Of a DNA stretch of 64,000 nt, positions 32,976 to 42,832 are shown piece after piece. The stretch comes from Calamus simplicifolius (lineage: Eukaryota; Streptophyta; Magnoliopsida; Arecales; Arecaceae). Under the pieces are notes generated by a model. It was not told where the DNA came from and searched no databases. It saw nothing but the letters and a program-made list of their open reading frames with translations. How positions within the stretch are numbered: position 1 is the stretch's first letter; each line of letters begins with the position of its first letter. The stretch covers positions 1 to 64,000 of the forward strand of contig UESW01001778.1 of NCBI GenBank assembly GCA_900491605.1, read 5' to 3'. A program made the position numbers and the translations under genes.

Positions 32976-33186
32976 AATGCCAATCATGACAAAAAGTAAA
33001 TGCATTAGAAGAACACATTTCATAAAAATTAAATTTTTATGATATATGAAATTTTTTTTTTGCATCAGTTGGTTTGAGTACAATAATATAGAAAACCTAG
33101 GTTCCACATCCTCGTCGAGGAGGTCAGCGAATACATCCAGTCAATCACCTATAGGTCGCCAACGGTATAGGATCCTCATCAATCAC

Positions 33187-35487
33187 CTAAGATACCCCCT
33201 CCTGCCTGGGGATCGAGCTAGCATGGAAAACATCATGCATAGCAGCGTCCAAATATGACCTGGAGACATCAGCATCCTCACTGATCTCGGCGATATCCGC
33301 ATCGGCAATGTCATCAATGCGATATGCATTATGATCTCGACAGGCAGATGTACCCTCCCCGGCATCCCTCCTCTGCGAATACTCGTGTGCTAATGGGGAC
33401 CGCATGCAAGAAGGCGATGGGGTATAATGAAATGTCTCCATCATTGGATCAACATCGGCTCGTGTGGACTCCGGCACCTCTGGGTAGAGTGCTGAAGGAG
33501 CTGTGCTCTGAACGTGTTGATGCCCGACGACAGATAATGTACCATGCGCCATCGCCGTTGCGCTTCTCAAAATCTGTAGCCGCTCATCATCCACTGGGGC
33601 GGCTAAAGCCTGCTCGAGCTCCACAGTCAACTGTTGAAACCTCTCATGCTGCATATAATATGACAACAAAAATTCATATGAAAGCTTATGAAGTTGAAAG
33701 AAAAAGATACCAAAAAAAAATAAAAATAGTACCAGAAACTCATATGAAGTGCCTTCCCCTTCGTAGCCCCTTGTACTATACTCAGAGCAGCCTACACATA
33801 TTCGAGTGATGCTCCTAGACCAGGCCATATAATTGGGTGTGCATGGGAATCCTACTACTATAGGCTCTCCTATGATCAGATGCTGACGCCGTGCATTCCA
33901 TGTTGCAATATAAGTCCCGTGCACGGCGTCCCATGCAGCATTTGACCTCCCTCATCGATCAATCTGATGAAGATGTAGCGACGCATCGCATGGACATGGT
34001 ATGGACTGGCGACATCCAAATTGACGAAGCACCCGGTCCGGCAAATGCCACTTAACTACATCAAAATATATCAGCGGGATCCATGCCATCCAAATATCCG
34101 AACTTACCAAGCAGCTTGGAGGTAAAATATAGATAACTGCCGGCGAGTAAGGACACCATAAGAACTGCATAGAAAAAATTTAATTAATCATTAATCAACA
34201 TAATGAATCGATCTAATTGAATTCCATATTACAACATGATATACCTGTTGTTCACTATCATCCAACACATCCAACTGGTCCCTATAAGCATCACTTGCAT
34301 ATGTTACTACTCATAATTNTTGAATTCCATATTGCAACATGACATACCCGTTGCTCACTATCATCCAACACATCCAACTGGTCCCTATAAGCACGTAGTG
34401 TATGGGTTGGAATATTTTTCATGTTATATCTAACGTGCCATCTAAACCCCCACGGTGCACCTAAGTGCCAATCATCATCGGCATCCGAAGGTCTCGCCTC
34501 CGGAATCTCGAGTCTCGTGGGATGAAAATAGGAAATCGTTCCCATGCCCAAATCTGCATGTTTGGATAATTCAAAATGTTAATTAACAATAAAAATTACC
34601 TCGATCTCAAACATAAGAATAAAGTGTTTACCTGTAGCAATGGAAGATATCCTCCGATGTCAGACTGGGTAGGGCTCGTAGCACGACATAGTGCTCTATA
34701 TAAACCAGCCAGCGTTGCCGAACCCCAGCTAAGAGCGGCAAATGCCTCCAAGTCTTCCAGAAATGGCACATACATCAACTTAACTAAATTACCAGAGGTA
34801 TCCGGAAGAATAACTCCACCAATGATTCGAAGAAGTTGTCCCCTCACGAACTGCTGGACAACCTCATCATCCACATCTTCGTCCAAGTGAAGGTCGCGAT
34901 AGAATTGATCGAAGAATGCCAATCGAAAACGACCTTTTGGAAATGCTTCGACAGGAGGTCAACACCAAATAACCTCCCAAATATAGCCTGCCACTCCGGA
35001 ATAGTATGGCGCGGATCTAACCCAGTAACAGCAGAACCATCAATCCGAAGGCTACTCAAAATACTCACATCCTGTAGTGTAATGGTCGCCTCACCAAAAG
35101 GTAGATGGAATGTGTGGGTCTCTTGCGCCATCTCTCTACTAGTGCAGAAATAAGGCCAACATCCAGTCGAATCTGGCCAATCCTATATATGCCAAACATG
35201 CCGACATGATCTAAATAATACTGTACTCGTGGGTGCGACATTCCCGGTGTCTCTTCCATATACGTGCGTCATGACGACGACATCTAAGAACCGGTAACTC
35301 CTGACAAAAAATAAATTAAATGATACATCCGCATTAACATAAACAAATGTAAATTATTTAAGGACTGTCGATCAATAATACATACCTCGCCCTGAAATAT
35401 ATTGGTTGATCTATGCATCTCTTGCAAAGTGAGAACAGTAGGATCACGAGGCCCTGAATCTAAGACATTATGAGCCATGTCTGACAT
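33187..35487 (-). pseudogene. Plant mobile domain (PMD) gene, broken
   Basis: Convergent with the transposase. Recognisable PMD (PF10536, MAIN/MAIL1/PP7-like) parts from the right: MSDMAHNVLDSGPRDPTVL (exon 1, donor GTATGT near 35385), YYLDHVGMFGIYRIGQIRLD, ETHTFHLPFGEATITLQDVS, LRIDGSAVTGLDP, LPLLQ (donor near 34633), IWAWERFPIF, LGAPWGFRWHVRYN, YRDQLDVLDDSEQ, then FLWCPYSPAVIYILPPSCLV and WHLPDRVLRQFGCRQSIPCP, and a diverged C-terminal region to 33187. Breaks: frame slips near 35128 and 34962 and an in-frame TGA at 33952-33954. Host PMD proteins act in gene silencing and genome stability. The role of transposon-borne copies is unknown; a counter-silencing role is only speculation. Confidence 0.75.
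34221..34398. repeat. Local duplication around an N, probable assembly artefact
   Basis: The 70-base stretch ending CAACTGGTCCCTATAAGCA occurs at 34221-34290 and again at 34329-34398, with a few differences, and an N at 34319 lies between them. This looks like two unmerged contig ends at an exon/intron boundary of the PMD gene and not a biological duplication. Confidence 0.6.
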
Positions 35488-36837
35488 AACAAGGTAAAAG
35501 AACTATTAGCTGAGGGTATATCTCATTGCATCAATGTGTTTATAAAACACTTCTACATTAATACCCTTGTGCACCCCTATAAATGTAATTTAATTAGCAG
35601 AAGGTAAACAACTTAACATCTATAATCTAAATATCATAATTAGATACTATAGTACAAGCAATATAAATATAATCTAATTTCTTGAATGTATTAAGATGGG
35701 AAATAAGAATTGTATGTAATATTCCCATCCGGCCCTTCTCTTCTGTAGGGGCAACTTGGAACAGGGACTCTCTTGTTACCTAGAGGCTGCTTGGACTAGA
35801 AATACAAATTTCATGTGACTGTCTTTGCATATGACTTCTGATTTGATTGCTTTTTGCAATTCAGTTACTTTTTCTTTGGTCTTCTTCATGTCACCTTGCC
35901 ATGATGTTGTTTTGCTTATTAAAATTTCTGCCAACATCATGATCTAGAATCTCCATCATCCAATAACGTGTTGGGTTGTTGTGATAGATGATGATGTACA
36001 TTGTCAAAAGTACGGGCTATATTGAAAATTCATATCTCAATGGTATTGATACATCTCACCTGTACCAAGTTGTTTTGAAGAGAGAATGGACCAGGACACG
36101 CCTGGGTGACTGGTTCTGTTATGGACCAGGTCCAGGATCTCTCAATTGTCTTGGCTGGTGCTGTTTGATACACACCAAGATGCTTGCATCTCGGCACTTG
36201 GGAAAGACTTCTAGCAGTATTTCTTCCCTAACATCTTCAGTATTTCTGCTCTTCAAGTTGTGACCACACAAAACAAAGACTTCTAGTTATCTTTCTTAGC
36301 AAGATTATTCTGTGCGTCTGAGAGCAAACTCCCACCAGCGGAAAGATCCCATCCACACTAATTTTTTTACTCCCAACTCGCCTCCCAAACCTACTAATCC
36401 TCCTCTCTGCTCCTCCTTTAAATTCTAAAACACTAAGAATCTTTGGAAATACCAAACTCCCACCAGCGGAAAGATCCGATCCACGCTACTTTGTTACTCC
36501 CACTCGCCTCCCAAACCACTAATCCTCCTCTCTGCTCCTCCTTTAAGTTCTTAAAACACTAAGATGACTAAATCGGTTATAAAATTACTTGTAATCTAGA
36601 AAATCTCAAGGCAAATCAGAACTTACTTGTAAAATGTACTGGGAGCGAATGCAGCAAGAGAGAAGAGGAGGAAGAAGGGGGATGGCAGCTCCGCTTGCCG
36701 CTGACCAGGACGATGGAAACAGGCGGACGGCTGGGAGAAGGAGGAAGAAGAAGAAGAAGACGGCTGGGAGAAGGAGGAAGAAGAAGAAGAAGAGAAGAGT
36801 CGGGCAGCCGGGGTTAAAAACTGAGAGAAAAACGCCA
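35488..36837. other. Right non-coding part of the MULE
   Basis: No recognised gene. It includes a segment (35700-36260) with splice-like signals that might be captured host DNA, a direct duplication of 128-bp period (36325-36562, beginning CAAACTCCCACCAGCGGAAA), and a GAA-rich tract at 36740-36800. Confidence 0.5.
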
Positions 36838-37020
36838 TGATGTGGCGACTTCACAACAAGTGAAATCGCCAACCATGTGGCGAGTTCACTGATCTAAAAT
36901 CGCCACATGATGTTTGTGAAATCGCCACATGATGTGGCAATTTCAGAATTGTGAAATCGCCACATAATGTGGTGATTTCACTTGTTGTGAAATCGCCACA
37001 CCATGTGGCGATTTTATGGT
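36838..37020. repeat. Hairpin motif array near the right MULE end
   Basis: Four or five palindromes of the type AAATCGCCACATGATGTGGC, at about 36863, 36920, 36954 and 36990 with partial copies at 36838 and 36897. They have the same arms as the central array and a CAT/ATG-type loop like the single copy at the left end. Confidence 0.85.
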
Positions 37021-37075
37021 TTTCCATGTCAGCTCCGTGGCTGACTTGGCCGAGCTTCGGGAGATGATATGGCAC

Positions 37076-37194
37076 CGAAAAAACGCCATTTCAAATGGTA
37101 TTTTTCCCTTTAACACCTTCCCTGCAATATCTTTGAAACCCATTCCTTAACTGTCAAACCGGTGCAAAAATGCACCAGTTATAAAAACGACTCC
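37076..37194 (-). repeat. Right terminal inverted repeat of the MULE
   Basis: On the minus strand it starts GGAGTCGTTTTTATAACTGG and proceeds through GCACCGGTTTGACAG and GGTGTTAAAGGGAAAAATAC to CCATTTGAAATGGCG, matching the left end in order. Confidence 0.75.
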
Positions 37195-37540
37195 ATCTTT
37201 AACCCTCTTCCTTCGTTCGAAGGGGATCATAGTTGGAGACCGTAGCCACAGATGCAAAAGGAACAGGAACGCTAGTCGTATTTTCCAATTTCTTCATTCG
37301 TTCTCTGGTTTGGTGTTCTAATAGAAAAGTTTCTAATTAGGTATAGAGGAAGCAATGGGAGGATTAGGACATCCGAGTCTTGATTAAAGAGTACTGTTGA
37401 TCTCTTTTATTAAACGATGATCAGATCTTGTGAAGGTTCGTTCGATTAGATTTGTGATTGAGATTGCATTTCTTTTTTCGCCGTGTTCTAATAAGAAGGG
37501 GCAAATAAGGACGCCTGCGAAATCCCTAGGTCTTTCCAGA
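37195..37540. repeat. Copy of intron 1 (5' part) of the MAC5-like gene
   Basis: Near-identical to 42971-43318, the beginning of intron 1 of the splicing-factor gene. It starts at TTTAACCCTCTTCC, directly at the MULE end, and stops after CTAGGTCTTTCCAGACAAA. Differences are few. It now lies 280-625 bp upstream of the UGT start codon. Confidence 0.9.
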
Positions 37541-37680
37541 CAAACCTCCTCCCCACCCTGGTTACCAAGTTTCGCCACCACAAGATCTCTCCCCAGGCTT
37601 ACGCAACGCAAAAAAAAAAAAAAAAAAAAAAAAAAAGGTCAAATTTGAGTGGCTCGCTGCAATTTCACTCTCTTTTTTTT

Positions 37681-37689
37681 TATATATAT
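37681..37689 (+). promoter_or_regulatory. Candidate TATA box of the UGT gene
   Basis: TATATATAT preceded by a T-tract, about 135 bp upstream of the ATG at 37820. It is the only TATA-like element between the duplicated intron piece and the gene. Confidence 0.45.
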
Positions 37690-37819
37690 TTCCTTCGGAG
37701 TTTGATTGAAGGTCGGTTGTCGGCTAGCGTCGAGGTGAAGGAGACGGGGGCGAAGCAGAGCGCCTTTACAAAGCGAAGCGCTCGGCAGAAGTTGGCAGTC
37801 CAACCAGCAGAGTGGGAGA

Positions 37820-40225
37820 ATGGAAGCCAAGCCATCAACAACAGAGGGAAGGCCTCATGCGGTTTGCGTCCCGATGGCAGCCCAAGGCCACATAAAACCC
37901 TTCCTTAAGCTGGCCAAGATCCTCCACACCAAGGGCTTCTTCATCACCTTCGTCTTAACCGATTTCGACCACGCCCGCCTCTCGAAAGCCTGCGGCCCCG
38001 ATGCCGTCAAGGGCTCCGACGACTTCCGGTTCGAGACCTTCCCCGACGGCCTCCCGCCGTCCGATCTCGACGGCAACCGGCACCTACCCAGCATGTGCGA
38101 GTCCCTCACCAAGAATGGGTTGGTCTCCTTTCGTGAACTCCTGGTTAGGCTTAACAGCGCCGCAGCAGCGCCCCGAGTTAGCCTTGTGATTTGGGATGGC
38201 CTCCTAAGCCTCGGCCGGAAGGCCGCCGCCGAGCTCGGCATCCCTGACATCATGTTTTGGACCGCCAGCGCCACTGGTTTGATGGGCTACCTCCATTACC
38301 CGCAGCTCATCGACAAGGGCCTGGCGCCACTCAAAGGTCTAATTAACCTCTCTCTCTCTCTCTTCTCTGGTGATTAATTATCAACGATTAGTAGCTAGGT
38401 AACAAAGAGTCTACTGACGGCCGGTTCGGTTGGTTGATCTAATTATCTAAAGCTAGCCCTTTTTGTTAGTTCTAATATATATATAAATCACTGTGCGGAT
38501 TTGTCCTCTCCAACCATTAATTCCAAGGAACTTGGGAAGTTGGATGAAGATTATTGTAGTTTGAACCGTATTTTACCTGATATTTCTAAGTTGCAACTAT
38601 ATATGATCTCATTTCGTCTCTATGCCCCTGTCCCAATTCCTTGGCCTATGCTCAGCCAAATAAAATAAAGGCAAAAATATACTTTCGATGTTCAAATATT
38701 CACTCTAAATTTATTATAGTCTCTAAATTTTTAATTATTATTATTATTATTAGAATTATGCATTTCCGACATCTTTCTCTGAGCAGTCAGTTAAAAATTG
38801 ATGAAGTAATTAATATAAACATATAAATTATCATTCTATATATAGCCAGTCAGTTAAAAATTGATGAAAGAATTAATATAAACATGAGTAGTTATCATTT
38901 GAAAAATTAATTTGTCATATATAATTAACAACCTACGTTTTTGCACTATCAGCTATTCCATCTATTTTAAATGATCCATGGAATATCAAAAATACAACAT
39001 TTTAAATTATAAAAAAACTAATTAAAATATAGCACTGAAAAGTTTTAGAATCAAAATATATTTTAGCCTAGAACAAACGATGCCAATCAAAACTGGCGTG
39101 GCCAGAGGCATGAAATTAGCACCTAAATACGATTATGTTGGTCAAATAGCTACGATCGATCCCCAATTGTTATGGCTTGCAGGCCCAATATTTTCCTCCT
39201 GGGTTTCTGTCCACTTTAGCAGCTTGGATGACTACCACACCATATTTACTGCAGGTTTTTTTTTTTTTTTTTAATACTGTGTAGAGGAGAGTTATCTCAC
39301 CAATGGATTCCTTGACGCTCCCGTGGATTGGATCCCTGGCATGAGTGGCATGCGATTAAGAGATCTTCCGGCATTCTTTCAGGTGACAGACCCGAACGAC
39401 ATCTTGTTTAACTACGTGTTAAACGAGACACGAGATGCTTTCCAGGCCTCTGCGATCATGATGAATACTCTCCAAGACTTGGAGCATGAACTCTTAGACG
39501 CATTGGGACGAGTGATGCTGCCTCCCATTTACACCGTCGGCTCTATATCCATGCTTTGCGCGCAGGTGTTCGACGATTCGTCCACACCTCTGCCATCGAA
39601 CCTATGGAAAGAGGACGCGAGGTGCATCGAGTGGTTGGATCGGAGGGATCCGAAATCCGTGGTGTATGTGAACTTTGGAAGCATGATAAACTTGTCCAGG
39701 GAGCACCTGCTGGAGTTTGCCCAGGGAATTGCAAACAGTGATCATTACTTCTTATGGGTCGTCCGTTCCGACCTCGTCTCCGGCGACGAGGCCGGTTGGC
39801 CGCAATACTTTACGAGAGAAATTACCAAGGGAAAGGGTTTGTTGGCGGGTTGGTGTCCACAGGAGGAGGTTCTCTTGCACCCTTCGGTTGGGGCGTTCTT
39901 GACGCATTGCGGGTGGAATTCAATATTGGAGAGCATCTGCGGTGGGGTGCCCATGATATGTTATCCTGCCTTCGCCGAGCAGGCGACCAACTCTTATTTG
40001 GCTTGCAAGAAATGGGGGATTGGCGTGGAGATCGGTTCCGATGTCAAAAGGGATGAAGTACAGAGTCTTATCAGAGAGGTGATGATGGATGGAGAGAAGG
40101 GAAAGGATATGAGAAAGATGGTTGGGAAGTTGAAGGGGATGGCGGAGAAGGCTGTGAGAGAAGATGGAACCTCTTATACGAACATGAGCTTATTATTCAA
40201 TAGCTTACTCTTAGGACCAAAGTAA
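37820..40225 (+). CDS. UDP-glycosyltransferase, UGT85A-like (two exons)
   Basis: Transfers a sugar, probably glucose from UDP-glucose, to a small acceptor in the cytosol. Exons 37820-38336 and 39285-40225 (GT...AG intron of 948 bp, phase 1) give 485 residues, normal for the family. The intron position after LAPLK and before ESYLTNG is the one typical of UGT85 genes. Visible: catalytic His24 in AQGHIKP, partner Asp126 in VIWDGLLS, FWTASATGLMGYLHY, and the C-terminal PSPG box at 362-405 (WCPQEEVLLHPSVGAFLTHC to CYPAFAEQ), which ends in Gln and keeps the GWN Trp, favouring UDP-glucose. The usual WPFF in the box is YPAF. Acceptor unknown; relatives act on cyanohydrins, terpenols and cytokinins. 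The gene looks intact. Confidence 0.9.
38337..39284 (+). other. Intron of the UGT gene
   Basis: Donor AAAG|GTCTAA, acceptor GTGTAG|AGGAG after a T-rich tract. AT-rich; the phrase AGTCAGTTAAAAATTGATGA occurs twice (about 38787 and 38848), a small internal duplication. Confidence 0.85.
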
Positions 40226-41798
40226 ATGTTCAGTACGTACGTACATGATTAATGTTATCTTTTTGGAGTTGGATGCACTCGTGTTGGAGCCGTTGTTGTG
40301 TGTTTATTTTTAGCTGGCAGCTTAATTGCTTTGGATCTTACAATTTGGGGTGATTTTTATTTGTCTTTGTATAGTGTTCCTACACTATATTATATACTCA
40401 ACCAGTGAATGATTTCCAACCATCCCCATCCTACATTTCCTTATTCTTTGCAGAAAATCTTCAATCCCGCTATTTTTTATTTTTATTTTTTCAAGAAGTA
40501 GCTTTCAATATTAGAGCTAATGCTATTTTTTTTTTTTATAAAGAAGAAGTAGCTTTCAATATTAGAGCTAATGCTAGCCTTTAAAAAAAAAAAAAAAGAA
40601 ACCCATTTGAACGTAAAATTCATTATAAATAAGAAGAGATCTAAAATATGTTAAAAAGGCTACTAGCCAACAACTATCTCATATAATTGCTGGCCAACAG
40701 CCGTCAATTATAAATCTAGCGGTTAATTTAAGTGCGGCCTGGAAGCAAAACTTGAGGTCCAAATTTACATAATACATCTAGTATCATTTAGGAAAATTAT
40801 GGAATCTCAAAGATGAGAACAAATTCGAGTTCAAACATGAAGATTTCTATTCTCATATCTGAACCTAATGAATTTTTAGAAATTCTTTCTCAATTAATCT
40901 ATTTAGATTCATTTCTATCAGTTTTTTACGAGGATTAATTTTTTTTTCTTTCTCATTATAATCTTTGTTGCTATCGTACCAAACAATAGAAAACCAAGTG
41001 GCACACAAGCATGTTTTTTGTGCATATTTTAGACCGAAGGCACATGAGGTGTCGATGAATGCATTTTGAAGCTCAACAACATAGTGCAAATTAAAACTGT
41101 TTGATATATTCCTATCCTACCTATTTGATAGGTACTTGGATAATTTTGACTTTATATGATGGCATGATTATATGGACATTGTATGGAATGTTACAATTAT
41201 GGAGCCTAGATGGTCATGTATCTTGTGGCACTTTCTAACAACAACCGTTCTTAGATGGATATATTTTACCTTATTTTTGGTAAATTAGACTAATCAATTC
41301 TTACATATCAATCAAAGCGCAAATGAAAGCTATTACAGTATGAGCATTAATTGTTTCGATTGGCATCCACATTATCAGGATACAATTGAGATCGATAAAT
41401 TTAAATCTAAATTTTATTAAATTTAATTTAAAATTAGTTTAAAGCATAACAATTAAAATCTAGTTATTATTATTATTATTATTTTCAATTTCATTTGAGT
41501 TTAATTTCAAATTAGGCTGAATATAAAAGTAATTGATTAGCATGAAAGTCCTTAATCAAGTTAGGGAAATTCAAACTTGAACTAATACTTGATTCAAAAC
41601 TAAATTCATATTGACTAAATTTTTAAACATCAAATGAACATTCAAACATCATGAATTTAATATATAGATAAAGAATTTGATTTGGCTACATTTCATAGAA
41701 CCTTCACTCATATCTAATTAGGCTTAGATTTAGATATTAATGGTTTCATATCAATGATTTGAATTATTAAATATATTTATTATCTTTAAAATACTTAC

Positions 41799-41848
<50 letters not shown>

Positions 41849-42772
41849 TTCTAGCTCATGCATTAAGAGTAAAAAAAAAAGTATTATTTTAGATATTTAA
41901 ATTACTCAATTTTTTTGGTTGGTCCATGAATGGATATCTTTAATATATATATATATATATATAGTTTGGGTATATTTTTTCTAAGCAATTATGCTTCAAA
42001 TTGGAAAGGTCTTTGTACATCATTTTGGTGCAGCATGGCCTGCATCGAGCGTCGTAATTTATTTGTACGTGGGCTCGCTGCAGGATGCCCCATGGACGGA
42101 TCCATACGTTAGCGAATCATCTACTCAATGTAGGTTACATTGCATCGGAGTGATGTACAAAGATTATCCCTCTAAATTTAAATGGATCTAAAATTAGCTT
42201 AGTCGGGTCATATAGGCCTAAAAAATTTGATTGGGCCTAGAAATTTAAAAGATGCATCTTGGGCCAGCCCACAAGATGTGTGGCCTATGCGCACCCAATT
42301 GATCGACCTGATGTGCCATTTTTTTTGAAAAAATAGATAAAAAATCTTACTACACCGCATGTAATACAAACTGTATTATGCATAATACATGATACATAAG
42401 CATTATAAATTAAAAAATATTTTTGTTCTTGACATACGTGATGCTTCAATCACCGTGTAGGGTGCGTTTGTTTTGCATCATATGAGTGTAGCAGAAACTA
42501 TATGGCCAATTATTGCGCAGTAAAAATTTTTCAAGCAAGAGAAAAATACGAGAGTCCTTTTCCTAGAAAAGCAAAAATAATACTTTTATTTTTAATATAT
42601 AAATATATATTATTTATTATTTATAATGCGTTTGTTTTGCACGGCAGTCGATGCACTAAGGCTATTTCAAGAGAAAGGAAAAGAAGCTATGAACCGGAAG
42701 ATGTCCATGCTCCATATTACGATGGCCCGTAGCAAACGTGGGCCGTGACCTTTTAGACCATCCTTCATCCCG
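40226..42772. other. Intergenic region between UGT and MAC5-like genes
   Basis: No gene recognised. Contains a short direct duplication (GTAGCTTTCAATATTAGAGC at about 40497 and 40546) and TA microsatellites at 41803-41843 and 41943-41962. Otherwise AT-rich unique-looking sequence. Confidence 0.6.
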
Positions 42773-42780
42773 TATAAAAG
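42773..42780 (+). promoter_or_regulatory. TATA box of the MAC5-like gene
   Basis: TATAAAAG about 53 bp upstream of the ATG at 42833, implying a short 5' leader of about 25 nt. Confidence 0.6.
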
Positions 42781-42832
42781 GGGGGCATCGGTAGGAAGTC
42801 TCGCCCTCTCTTATTTTCTTCCGTCGTCGGCG

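Larger units (their letters stand above)
31715..33186. other. Repeat-rich centre between the convergent MULE genes
   Basis: Contains, in order, one arm of a perfect 30-bp inverted repeat (31835-31864), a GTTTTGATTGAGTTTCGGTC-type short repeat, an array of ten hairpin motifs (32090-32480), a long array of the same short repeat in the opposite orientation (32575-32975), and the other arm (32975-33004). No coding capacity; the open frames on either strand are translations of the simple repeats. Confidence 0.75.
28276..37194. mobile_element. Mutator-like element (MULE) with transposase and convergent PMD gene
   Basis: About 8.9 kb bounded by imperfect terminal inverted repeats of roughly 120 bp (28276-28395 and 37076-37194). 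Shared motifs are GGAG..GTTTTT, ACCGGTGC, GGTGTTAAAGGG and CCATTTGAAATGG. Contents in order: left TIR, transposase gene (plus strand), a repeat-rich centre, PMD gene (minus strand), a repeat-rich right end, right TIR. Both genes have stops or frame slips, so this copy is not autonomous now. The two flanks do not show matching 9-bp target duplications (GGGAAAATT against ATCTTTAAC), so at least one side was rearranged after insertion. Confidence 0.8.

Noticed and set aside
35988..36263. Plus-strand frame of 91 residues in the right MULE arm
   Set aside because: No known similarity; could be captured host DNA, but nothing confirms it.
28268..37203. Nine-base target duplication around the MULE
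   Set aside because: The flanks GGGAAAATT and ATCTTTAAC do not match, so I do not claim one.
41803..41962. TA-rich stretches as possible promoters
   Set aside because: Simple TA microsatellites with no gene downstream at a suitable distance.
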